From Magicicada septendecula (lineage: Eukaryota > Arthropoda > Insecta > Hemiptera > Cicadidae), in assembly GCA_034769895.1 (NCBI GenBank), contig CM068367.1:347719611-347783610 (forward strand): a DNA stretch of 64,000 bases, written 5' to 3'. The notes beneath the pieces are model-generated. The model did not search any database. It was not told where the DNA came from and saw nothing but the letters and a program-made list of their open reading frames with translations. The position numbers and the translations under genes were made by a program. This document shows positions 11,272-20,995 of this stretch, in pieces. Within the stretch, counting starts at the first letter, position 1. Each line of letters begins with the position of its first letter.

Positions 11272-13740
11272 TGTGTTATTACGACCGTTCCCTTGTAATA
11301 CTCTTTCCAACAGTTATAAAATAATTGTAATTAAGGAAAAATTACAGACCGTTTCGAAAGACCTCAATCAAAGATACGAGGAAATGTTAAAACGCGATCG
11401 CTGTTCCCAAACGACGTTCGCTTCCCGAAATACTTCGGGTGGAACTTCTTGTTTTTGCTGAATACGTACGAACCAATAACAGTGCATTGTTGCCAGGTCG
11501 GTTATTAATTCGGCCAACAGCTGTTATGTTGATGCGCCGCGCTGCTGTATATTTTATGTTGTACTCTGCGTAAAACGATGGCGTTATTAAAGTAGTTTTG
11601 GGTCGAGAACAAACTGCAATCGTATACGAAACGAGCGTTCTTTATGTGAGCACATAAATTTTGTTTTACAACACAGTATGCCTGCGAGAAAATACATTCG
11701 GTATAGAAGCGTGAAATATATAAGCGGCCGTTGGATACGCGAGAGAACGTAATGTTCCGCCCTTGAGGTGTAAAACCGTAATAGGGGCTGAAGGCAGGTA
11801 CGCTGACCGACCGGATCGTTATCGCTCAATTCCTGCGATGCTCTGATGAAGAAAAGATTACACATTTAACTACTCGTTAACTATTATTAGGTCAGAACGC
11901 TATGCTAATTTTAATAGTGATTTAATCTGAACTGTTCGCTCGGGGGCTGGGATCTTGTCTCGGGCTAATGATCGGCTGTGCTCAAACTCTGCACTTAGAT
12001 AGATAGCTGCTTTTCTTATCGAAACACGAAATTACCTTCAATAAGCCGAGCTGTTACTGCTTCTAAATTGAGAAAATTAACTTTAGTCGGACGTTTTGCA
12101 TTTAAATGTTCATTATATGTTACTAAACACAGCGGAGAGATAACGCTCGCTACGGTTTGTGTATACAAATCAGTGCTAAATGCAGCCCAACAGTATGTAA
12201 ACAAGCCACTGTCTGTTCTATTTTGTTTTAAAGACTACTCGCCTAGATTTATATAATAATAAAAATAATACAATATAATATTATCGCCTGTTAATCATAA
12301 TAATACAGTTAGATTGACTATATATCATTAATGGCTAATGGCATGTAAGGGTTACATTTCACGTTAGTATTAAATAAATAATCACTGTCAAATTAACAAA
12401 TTTTTGACTGTAACGCCGTGTTTACCATACGGAACATTGCGGAAATAACACGATTTACATAAAACCAATGCTGTTTTCACTAAATAAGGTAGCTAAATAT
12501 AGTAAAATTTGTAGAAGTTAAAATTTTTTAAATAAATTTATCAGGATAACCTGAAATGTAAACGAATTTGTCAACAGAATGGAAGTCTGATGTAAGCATT
12601 ATAGTGTTATCGATAAGCCCTGTGTCGGGTAGTAAAGATTATTGTGCCCGTGAACGGTTACCCAGTACAATTGTACGTATTCACGTCAATACGCCCCGTT
12701 AAAAATGGCGACATGGTAAACACTCTTCTGTATTCACTGCAGCTTTTACTATGTTAAGTACACAACATTTTTCTACTGCCTTTTGAAGCAGACAAAAACG
12801 AGTACGCTTTTTTCTAAGAGCGCGAGCTATGTCAACAACGGCTCGAGTAATGAAGGGCGCGCAAACGTCTTGTGTGTGTGTGTGTGTTTGACGTAGGATA
12901 TTTATATTTGCCAAGCCGAAGTGACAGCGTGCGCTTGCCATGCTCAGGATGGATGCTTACGTCCACCGATCTTGTAGCCACACTAATCTTACATGAATTA
13001 TGAACAACAAAACGTCGCCTGCATTCAATGCTGTTTCGAACACGACTCGTGCTCATACACTGTGAATTTTAAAACGGCTTAGCTTCAGCTCTGCGGCGCA
13101 CGTAACGTAGCTGGCACAAAGCACTTCTGGTAAAATGTTTTGTAATAATTTAAACGAGCGGGCGGGGTATTAACTTCGTGTTCATAAATTACTCTTTTTA
13201 CGTCTGTTAAATATTAAAAGTGCTATTTATTACCGTATTAATTACGAAAAGGATTACCGTATAATTTTGTCAGTTTCTCGCAGAAAGTTGTAAATATAAT
13301 CTCTGTTACAATAATTGTATATGTGCCTAGTTGTATACATGAAAATCCCATAATTTTGGTTGGTTCGTTCATTCGTACCCACCCACCGACGATACTCCGA
13401 GACTTCCACGATATGCAAATAAGATACATAATTATTACAATGCACACACAGTTATATCTCACATATACTGAACACGCAAAATGTCTCCTGTTGTTTACTG
13501 TATTTGTATTTATATTTTTAAATGCTCGCACGCGTTTTAACGCCTACTTCGTAGGCTTACTTATACTTTATTTCATCAAATCTTAAGCATAAAAAAAGAG
13601 TTTGGTTTCTATGGAAACCGATAATTTTACCTACACGTTTCTGTTGAAACCACACATGCTTAGAGTTTCATATATTTAAAACGTTTGTTAAAATAATTGA
13701 CATGTTAACCTTTGTACAATTATTAATAACGATTAACAAA
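11272..13740. other. AT-rich non-coding stretch
   Basis: No recognisable gene. A short TG microsatellite is at about 12869-12888. Overlapping small frames on both strands (11587-11865, 12699-13056 and 13238-13586) have no known domain. Confidence 0.45.
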
Positions 13741-14317
13741 AATATCGGGATGGAGAACCAACCATACATAACTTCCATGTACTAAGATTTATATTTAAAG
13801 TCATTTACTTGAATTCGATTCGATAATTTCTAACAAGTTAGGTGTGTTCCTTGTAAATCGAGTTTTATGTTTGACAAATTGAAATGAAATATTTCCACAG
13901 AAACGACTTCTTTGTTCCCGATAACGTAGTACACAAATAAAAAATTATCCCCACACCCTTCAACTATCATTTTCATTTATAGAAAATTACCCACTTCCCT
14001 TCGACTATCCTTTTCATTTATAGATATTTCACCTACCTTTCTACAGTGGATTATTATGACCTTCTTTTCAGGATACTTTATTTATCAAAATTAAGTAGGC
14101 CTACTTTATTCTTGTTAAAACGTAAAACGTTGCAGGTAAGCTACCCCTTCCCCTTAAATGATCTTCACTAAAATCAACAGATCTAGAGTCCTCTACAACT
14201 CGGGCGCATATGCAAAAAATTGTTTGATTCTGTTTGAATTTGCGGCAGTTTCGTTCGCCATAGAAAAATTCTACATACAGACACTTTTCGGAAAATGACT
14301 TTTCTTTATGTTTTGAG
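13741..14317. repeat. Unclassified interspersed repeat, copy B (single tandem unit)
   Basis: This copy is homologous to 911-2400 but carries only one unit of the 160-bp repeat (landmark CAGGTAAGC at about 14133) and lacks the small insertion found at 1008-1179 in copy A. Its CTTCTTTGTTCCCGATAACG sequence is the unoccupied form of that insertion site. The right-hand end is followed directly by the target duplication of the hAT element. Confidence 0.75.
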
Positions 14318-16228
14318 GGTAGTACCAGTGGCGAAGCTAGTAGTTAATGAATGGGTAGGCAAAAGTCTTACCTTAAATTTTTTTTTGTAGAGTAGTTCAA
14401 CACGGTGAGTTTTCTTGCTTGCAAAATTGTCAACTACACGGTCTTTGAACAACTGGTCACTCATCAATTCCTTCACAAATTTTTTTTCAATAGCAATGGT
14501 GCTAAGAGAGTTAAGTCTTTCATTAGTCATCGTATTGCGCAAGTAGTTTTTTATTCTTTTCAAAGTACTCATACTCTTTTCTGAAGAAGCTGTGGTAACA
14601 GGAAACGTCAAAATCAAACGAATTAATTTTGAAACTTCCACGTACACTGGTTCTAAGTCATTAAGAATTATAAAATGTAAAAGTCTTTGAGGGAACAAAT
14701 GTTTTCCAGTATCTGAGTAAATGTTTTTTAATTCATTTTCCAGTCTTTCACTATTGAAAAAAGGGTATTTATTTATAAGGCTGTTCAGTTTAGAAGAAGG
14801 AAAACTCTCTTTGTAAGAAATGAAGTGATTTGGATCCAACAACTCAACAAACTGGATACTTTCGAAATCACTGAACCGTACCTCCAGCTGCATAATCAAA
14901 GTGTCAAGAACTTCATAAGTTAACGTTTTCAGCAGGTTCCTGTTACTGTCATCTATATTTACCTCGCTGCTTATTTGGTGACATTTTTCAATACAAGACG
15001 ACACAGTGTTTTCTGATCTCATGTCCTTGAGGATAGCAGTAGTTTTCTTAATTTCAGTGTTGCACAGAATTATATCGGAGATAGTTTTGTGTTGCAGTAG
15101 ATAAAAGAGATGGTCAGTATAAACGAATATTTCCCTATAAAAACAAAGTAAGTAAATGAAATGGGTCTTTTTGAGTATGTTAAGCAATCCAACAGCAGAA
15201 TTGTACGAATCACTATCCCATCCTTCATCATTCTCTGTAATGTCCTCAAAAATTTGTCTCAAGTCACCATAGTGGGAAAAGATGGTATGAACTGCTCTGG
15301 AATGAAAGTTCCAACGGGTAGTGGATGCTTGTGGAATTTTAAATCCTCTAGATTCTAAAAGCTGTGATCTCTTTGAGGATCTACAAAAAAATGTGTGAAA
15401 TGCTGTCAGATTGTGAATGAAGAGCCTAACCGATTTTATTGTTTTAGTGCAATGAAGAAGTACGAGGTTTAACTTGTGAGCATAGCAATGTAGAAATAAT
15501 GCTCTTGGGCAAGTCTGTTTTACAAAGTGCTGAACACCTCCATGCTTTCCAGCCATTACAGAGGCTCCATCATATGTTTGACAGACTACCTTCTCAGTTA
15601 CACCCCACTTTTTTAAAACGTCAACAATTAATTCTGATAAGCCTGATGCAGTCTTATCTACTGAAACATCATAAAACCCAACGAACCTTTCTATTGGACC
15701 TTCTTTTGAACAAAATCTAAAAATTATGCTGACTTGAGATCTACTTGATACGTCTAAAGTTTCATCTGCCTGAATTCCAATAAAATCGCAAGAATCTAAC
15801 TCCGCCTTAATCTTCTCTTGAATTATATCAGTTACAGATTCAACTAATTCATTCTGAATATCGTTTGATGTACCTTTAAATCCTGACGTAGACTGGAGAT
15901 GATCTCGAATGTACTGCTCCTGCTTAGAAAGAAGATCTAACAATTCTAGATAATTACCCCGGTTGACTGAGTCTTCCCCTTCGAAATTACCTCGAAATCC
16001 AAGCTCCTGTTTCCCGAGAAAATACACAATATCAACAAGTCTTTCAACAACAAGCCTATTTTGTTTCACGACTTCATTATGTTTAACAGCTTGAATTCTA
16101 GCCCCTTCAGAGAGAGTATGTTCAATCCTCACGCGTCCCAGCAAACGGTACCGCTCTTCATTTTGAATATGTTTATTTGAATTCTGGTGTTTGTCTGCCT
16201 TTCTATGAAAGTTTTTTGTTACCGTCAC
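14306..16228 (-). CDS. hAT-family (ZMYM1-like, DUF4371-type) transposase, main part
   Basis: This 640-codon frame encodes the catalytic body of a hAT transposase, which excises and integrates the surrounding element. Visible parts: KNFHRKADKH at about 5-14; the NRxxVERLVDIVYFLGKQELGFRG block at about 57-80, typical of ZMYM1-like hAT proteins; catalytic aspartates in GIQADETLDVSS (D155) and QTYDGASVMAG (D220); LHCYAHKLNLVL at about 247-258; and the hAT dimerisation region FPVTTASSEKSMSTLKRIK at about 542-560 with E550. The listed start is a GTG made by a frameshift, not a real start; the N-terminus is encoded in the frame at 16225-16635. The frame also runs through the left terminal repeat and stops 20 bp outside the element, so the native stop appears lost. 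Activity is therefore doubtful. Confidence 0.92.
   Translation of the reverse strand: MTVTKNFHRKADKHQNSNKHIQNEERYRLLGRVRIEHTLSEGARIQAVKHNEVVKQNRLVVERLVDIVYFLGKQELGFRGNFEGEDSVNRGNYLELLDLLSKQEQYIRDHLQSTSGFKGTSNDIQNELVESVTDIIQEKIKAELDSCDFIGIQADETLDVSSRSQVSIIFRFCSKEGPIERFVGFYDVSVDKTASGLSELIVDVLKKWGVTEKVVCQTYDGASVMAGKHGGVQHFVKQTCPRALFLHCYAHKLNLVLLHCTKTIKSVRLFIHNLTAFHTFFCRSSKRSQLLESRGFKIPQASTTRWNFHSRAVHTIFSHYGDLRQIFEDITENDEGWDSDSYNSAVGLLNILKKTHFIYLLCFYREIFVYTDHLFYLLQHKTISDIILCNTEIKKTTAILKDMRSENTVSSCIEKCHQISSEVNIDDSNRNLLKTLTYEVLDTLIMQLEVRFSDFESIQFVELLDPNHFISYKESFPSSKLNSLINKYPFFNSERLENELKNIYSDTGKHLFPQRLLHFIILNDLEPVYVEVSKLIRLILTFPVTTASSEKSMSTLKRIKNYLRNTMTNERLNSLSTIAIEKKFVKELMSDQLFKDRVVDNFASKKTHRVELLYKKKFKVRLLPTHSLTTSFATGTTLKT
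14318..14325 (+). repeat. Target-site duplication, left (GGTAGTAC)
   Basis: This 8-bp sequence is identical to 17097-17104 and directly abuts the left terminal inverted repeat. Eight bp is the diagnostic length for hAT insertions. Confidence 0.95.
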
Positions 16229-17096
16229 TCCATATAAAATCCATTCTTTTCACCAGAAAACAAGATACATGTATAACAAAATAGTCTGTTGATTTCGGAA
16301 CAGCCTGTCAACCACGAATATCGCTCGTACCAAGAAAACTGAAATTTTCTAGATACTTTACCATCAAAATGTTTAATTTCTAAATTAGGCGTAAATCTCT
16401 TGTTTTTAACACCACATTTTTCTTCGTAACTCCAAGAAGAAAACGGCTTACTTTTTAATAAGTTTAAACGACCTGACAAAGTATTAAAAGGACCGCGTTC
16501 ACGCATTTCGGGCGACACGCTTATATTCATACACAATAATATAACTAATTGAACTTCCAAATTTATAACTTGATTAACTAATTGAACTTCCAAATTTATA
16601 ACTTGATTAGTTTCTATATATATGTTTAATGTCACAAATAATTTAAATGACTGTGTTGATCGTCTGTTAGTTCACCGGAATCACAGGCACACTTTTAATA
16701 ACAGCACAAAATAAACACGATTATAAACAACACAGCGCGCTTTAAAACTCGCACAACAGCAGTGAGACATGCCTCAACGCTATAGTGTGTGGAGCGCTGG
16801 TCAACGCTCCCCGCACTGCCAAGTCTCGTCCAACACATTGGTTACATACGATGTATACAAAAACTCTGGGGCAGGTTCACGTTGCCTCATTCGCTTTAAA
16901 CTACTGTAACTATGTCTGCTGTCACTTGTCACCGTCTAGCGGTCGCTGAGTAAAGCATGTAATTAGTAAATTCGACAATTACACTAACAATGTATAATCT
17001 TTACGTTACATACTTCATACGTATTTATAATGTTTATTCTACAGAATTTTTTAGGGTAGGCATTGACTCAATTGCCTCCATGTAACTTCGTCACTG
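14326..17096 (-). mobile_element. Nearly complete hAT transposon, 2771 bp
   Basis: The left end starts CAGTGGCGAAGCTA and the reverse complement of the right end starts CAGTGACGAAGTTA: an imperfect 14-bp terminal inverted repeat with the hAT-type CAGTG start. Both ends are flanked by the 8-bp direct duplication GGTAGTAC. The interior encodes one hAT transposase on the minus strand, split by a single frameshift. About 460 bp lie between the start of the upstream frame and the 17096 end. The perfect duplication and long open frame suggest a relatively young insertion. Confidence 0.95.
16225..16635 (-). pseudogene. N-terminal part of the hAT transposase (TTF-type zinc finger), frameshifted
   Basis: This frame encodes the N-terminus of the same transposase. 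The segment around FQFSWYERYSWLTGCSEINRLFCYTCILFSGEKNG (about residues 98-132) has the W..YxWL..C....LFCYxCxLFS pattern of a TTF-type zinc finger that precedes hAT catalytic domains. The true protein should continue from GEKN into the downstream frame (ILYGVTVTKNFHRK); a one-base frameshift at about 16235-16250 separates them. Residues 13-32 contain a near-exact repeat of NQVINLEVQLV, reflecting a short DNA duplication near 16535-16615. Together the two frames give a protein of roughly normal length for the family. Confidence 0.85.
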
Positions 17097-17104
17097 GGTA
17101 GTAC
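17097..17104 (+). repeat. Target-site duplication, right (GGTAGTAC)
   Basis: Identical to 14318-14325 and directly adjacent to the right hAT terminus. Confidence 0.95.
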
Positions 17105-17963
17105 AATCAGAATCACCATACTTCCATTTCCTTACGGAACATGGAAGTAAAATTAATAACACTTATTGTGTACATAAGCGCCTTTGTATAGATTACGGAT
17201 TTGATTTCCATCATTGTGTCAAAAAGCGTTTATCAGTCCGCAAGTCCACTCAACTGAAAGATGTGGGGACTGAAATGCCACTAGTAGTGGCCGCACTATC
17301 ATCCGTGTATACTGTACGGTTTGTGTATAGCACCCTATCCGCCCACTTCACAGCCGTTAAAGCTGTACTGAGAGAAGCCTGTCGTTATAAAAATAAATCA
17401 AATTAATCCACGTAATGCTGATCGTTGGAAATTTAAATATCACACTGTGAGGTAATAATTAAAATATAGTTATGGTTTCGGTACAGGGACAAAAGACATT
17501 TTGTGTTCCGTTCAGTAACCGTTGTGGCAGTCGGTAAGACCACGCCGTTTCCGGATTGTGTATTGTTTGCAATGGAAAACAGTTCCCATGACGCTCGCCG
17601 CGAGCAGGACATTGCATGCTTCACAGACAGTACTGTACACACGCAATTTGCTATTTAATGCTTCCGTTTCTTGCATACAGTGGAAAGTTTGTGCCACTAA
17701 TGTTCAGACGCGCTTTGCTCTTCGCTATAACTCTTGTTTTGGAAACTTAGAGCTTTCTTGATCGCACCTCACGAAAGGAGTTTACAGAAAACTTGTGTAC
17801 CCAAAATTACCTAAAAACTAAAGATAATTACAGTAGTTTATATCCATGGATTGTATCAGATTTGTAGGTCTAATCGTTTACTGTCATATTTTCACATACC
17901 ATTCTCGCCTAGGACTGTCGAAGTCCAGATCAGAAATGCGCTGCTGAATTATCAACATGCTTG
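17105..17963. other. Non-coding stretch beyond the hAT element
   Basis: No recognisable gene. Overlapping short frames on both strands at 17433-17761 have no known motif. Confidence 0.4.
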
Positions 17964-18161
17964 TCACCTATCCCTCCGAGCAATGCTCATATAGGGGGCT
18001 TTTGCACTGAACAGTTCAATTTTTTTAGGTTCATGTGAAAAAATCGGTGTATGGGCTACGTTCATTTCAGCTGCTTCTTTCCTAACTTCCTCTTCCCTCA
18101 GTCTAAACGACACCGGTCTTTTTTGGGGCTTTGCCTGGAAACCTGCAGAGTTAATTAACAT
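17964..18161 (-). other. Possible exon or gene fragment of unknown identity
   Basis: The minus-strand frame reads (T)ARGMLINSAGFQAKPQKRPVSF... with the charged stretch RLREEEVRKEAAEMN, then FSHEPKKIELFSAKAPYMS, to a TGA stop. It extends a few codons upstream of the ATG. The composition, rich in charged residues and low in Cys/Tyr runs, is more protein-like than most chance frames nearby. A TCTGCAG just upstream of GTTTCCAG on that strand could serve as an acceptor. I do not recognise the family. It could be an exon of a minus-strand gene, a retropseudogene or chance. Confidence 0.25.
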
Positions 18162-18493
18162 TCCCCGAGCGGTAAACGTTCTTTGGCCTCTTGGGCAATA
18201 TGGAGTTCATCTATGTCATTTTCGTTTCTTTAATCCATCTATTAGCCATTTTAATTTTCCATAGCAATTAAAGAGACTTCATGTGATTCTGTTGCGATTC
18301 ATTTTTTTTATTTATTACTTTTATTATGTACTTAATGGTCGAATTCACAGGCGGCATTAGTGTGGGTCTACGCAGTACCTATAAGCGTATGCTAAATCTA
18401 AATCCTGAAGAGGTTTTATTTGCCAATTTTTCCGGGCAATGACAAGTGCATAGTATACCTAGAACATCCTAGTAACATTGACATCTTGAATAT

Positions 18494-19044
18494 TGTTACA
18501 GCGGTCCACTTGCTCGTCGTAGGTACAGTGGAAAACAACAAAATATAAGACACCAATTAAGTCATTAATCAAACCTTTAATTTTTACAGTTGAACAGTTC
18601 GTAATTAACAACACAGTCTCTACAACAAATCAAATGAAAATTGTTCACACGCAATAAAATGTCCACTAAAATTAAACACAACTGTATTACAATTATACCG
18701 TCCGATTATAAAACACCACTCTTAACTAATAACCACTTTAACTAATACAGTAATATCGCTGCTATAATTCTCGAACCGCACTGTCAATATATCGCACTAA
18801 TACTGAACTGAAGTCGTTGAGTACTGGTATTTATACCGCCCCAAATTACTTGATTATTCCCTAATGCGCGATAGTGCCAGTATAGTTACGAGGTAATTAC
18901 GTGCAGCCTTGATACAGTCCGTGCGCCCGAGCGAAGTCTGGCACAGTCTAGAAAATGCGTCAACAAGCACGTACGCCACACACATTACATTCCGGATCAC
19001 TCTGGAACATTCGATAAACACGTAGATTGTTCTGAGATGTAACA
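18494..19044 (-). mobile_element. Complete LTR (551 bp) of a Ty3/Gypsy retrotransposon
   Basis: On the minus strand the LTR begins TGTTACATCTC and ends CGCTGTAACA, giving the expected TG..CA ends with a TGTTACA/TGTAACA terminal inversion. A TATAAATA box lies at 18828-18835 (minus strand) and an ATTAAA poly(A)-type signal at 18576-18581. A polypurine tract (minus strand GGAGGGGGTGG, 19045-19055) directly precedes it, so this is the 3' LTR of an element on the minus strand. A 104-bp stretch (18931-19034) recurs at 19652-19755. Confidence 0.88.
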
Positions 19045-19055
19045 CCACCCCCTCC
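19045..19055 (-). other. Polypurine tract of the Gypsy element
   Basis: The minus-strand sequence GGAGGGGGTGG sits immediately upstream of the TGTTACA start of the LTR and just after the pol stop codon. This is the usual priming site for plus-strand DNA synthesis in LTR retrotransposons. Confidence 0.8.
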
Positions 19056-19651
19056 TTAAGCCTGTTCGTCCCGAACTGGCAAACCGTCTCTGAAGTAGTA
19101 CTTATCCAGGCGATCTAGGTGGACGACCTTGAACTTTCGCTGCCCTTCCTGTTAAATCCGATAAACAACATCGTTGATTCCTTTTTTCACAGTGTAGGGT
19201 CCTTCCCAGTTAGACTGAAGCTTAGGTGAGCGACCACGACGGCGCTTTGGGTTGAACAATCAGACCTGATCTCCTTCTTGGAAACCACAACTATTGCTGC
19301 GAATGTCATACCGAGTTTTCATTTTATCACTGGCAATCTTCAGCTGTACTCTTACCAAGCGATTCACTTCTCGCAGTTGGTTTTCTAATTGCGAGGAATA
19401 GTTCTGTGGCTCTTGGGACTGAATCTCAGGTGATCCGAACATTAAGTCCCCAGGAAGACGAATCTCCCTCCCAAACACCAATTTTGCTGGAGTCATGCCG
19501 GTTGTGTCGTGTACTGGTAATGTATACGCCATGAGGAATAGTGGTATACGTTGGTCCCAGTCTGTTTGGTTCTCGTCAACAACCTTCGAAAGATGCTGCT
19601 CAAATGTCCTATTGAATCTCTCAACCATCCCGTCCGACTGAGGATGCAGAG
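19056..19651 (-). pseudogene. Ty3/Gypsy pol fragment: C-terminal integrase
   Basis: The minus strand encodes the end of a Gypsy pol polyprotein. HPQSDGMVERFNRT holds the third catalytic acid (E) of the DDE integrase core. It is followed by a DWDQRIPLFLMAYTLPVH and TGMTPAKLVFGRE segment. The tail NPKRRRGRSPKLQSNWEGPYTV with HLDRLDKYYF is a GPY/F-type C-terminal module ending at a TAA (19056-19058). In-frame stops replace a tryptophan in GDQV(*)LFNP near 19263 and another codon in VYRI(*)QEG near 19158. Everything upstream (gag, protease, reverse transcriptase, RNase H and the first two integrase acids) is missing. The remnant is joined directly to a piece of LTR at 19652. Confidence 0.9.
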
Positions 19652-19755
19652 GCGAAGTCTGGCACAGTCTAGAAAATGCGTCAACAAGCACGTACGCCAC
19701 ACACGTTACATTCCGGATCACTCTGGAACATTCGATAAACACGTAGATTGTTCTG
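19652..19755 (-). mobile_element. Partial 5' LTR of the same Gypsy element
   Basis: This 104-bp stretch matches 18931-19034 with about one difference (CACACACG versus CACACACA). It lacks both LTR ends: one side is fused to the integrase sequence, and the other breaks off at TTCTG ten bases before the expected TGTTACA terminus. A single fused open frame crosses the junction but is an artefact of the deletion. Confidence 0.85.
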
Positions 19756-20700
19756 TGATAGCGAGTTAGAATGATTAATTGTATAAGTAGCTCAGCAGTC
19801 TGACCAGATGTACGCACTGACCTTGTCTGTTAAACACTTTAGGCTTATATGAGATGATGGGATCTGAAAAATCGTTTGTTCTGGGACGGAAAAAATAATC
19901 TACTTATTTGTTAACAACGTGCTGAATTCTTTCTGCTAATGTAACAGTAGTTATATTTCGAAAATTGAATTTTCACATAGTTTAGCTTCGGTTACAAAGT
20001 ATGGATCATTATATTTAGTTAAGGGGAGAGGGTGTAACGGTCTGCATGTCGAATTGATTTTTTGTCGAGATCAGCTGTTGCGAAAGTCAGAGACGTGTGA
20101 ACTGATGTCGACCACGCCTCTCTACTTGATTAGTACCGCTCGTAACGTAATATTTCCATAAAATGTACATTTCACGTACTTTAATGATCGAAACCTCAAT
20201 TTAAAATAAATTACAGTATCTTTAATTACAGTACTGTGTATTCGTGTCGTGTTTCAGAACAAAATGTATGGGCAGTTCATTACGTTATGGTGAAAATCCG
20301 TACGTTAATCTTCGTGGTACTGGAAGTGTACGATTACTACGGGCTGGGGGATTAAATTTTATGACCTGGACGTCTTAACCTAATTAGAAATAAATAGCAC
20401 TGTATGTTTAATGATTCATTAAATACAATTTTTAATAAGATTTTTTTTGACCCGTAATAATAGTCAAGAAATTAAATTCGCCTGTCAGACTGATTTTTGT
20501 AACTGTCATACGTTATCATTGTATGTTAAATAAATGCACATTTCCCATTAAAAAAAAAGTTTAATTCAGGTCTCTTTAAATTCAGACGGTTTAGGTAACC
20601 CGTAAGAGACAAATGTAGGTTGTAGGGCCTATAACCTGGTCATCGTTGACGTCGTCTAGTTTAGGAAGCGATCAAAACGTCTAGTAGAAAATAATATTCG
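19756..20700. other. AT-rich non-coding stretch
   Basis: No recognisable coding or mobile sequence. Confidence 0.4.
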
Positions 20701-20995
20701 CTAACTAAAGTACTCGGTAGAGGTGTACGTAAAATTGAGGAATCTGCAATGAGCCGGCCATGTCGTAAGAATGGAGTCCTTATAGCCGGCCATGACCTAA
20801 AAAAAAGAGTCCGTATGGGGAGTTTGGACGGCAAAAGACCAAAAGGTCGTCCAAGGAAAAGGTGGGAAGATGCTGTCGCTGTGGATACAAGAGAGATGTT
20901 TGGAGTGCATGGGCTACTGACACAGAGCGATGGAGGGTCAGGATAGAGGAGGCCAAGGCTCGACTACGGGCTGTAGCGCCATAGGAGGAGGGAAG
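20701..20995 (+). pseudogene. LINE polyprotein C-terminal fragment (second family)
   Basis: The plus strand reads AGHDLKKRVRMGSLDGKRP and continues KGRPRKRWEDAVAVDTREMFG, then in another frame a W..EEAKARLRAVAP end followed by tandem stops (TAG, GAG, GAG). This is the tail module of an APE-type non-LTR retrotransposon ORF, different in sequence from the tail at 3400. A GHV-R-ME-like segment precedes it around 20745-20775. Only the last 80-90 codons remain. Confidence 0.75.

Noticed and set aside
18854..19048. 64-codon minus-strand frame
   Set aside because: It lies entirely inside the Gypsy LTR.
19260..19817. A 185-codon minus-strand frame spanning LTR and integrase
   Set aside because: Only the part left of 19652 is pol. 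The N-terminal third is LTR and flanking DNA read through by chance after a deletion.
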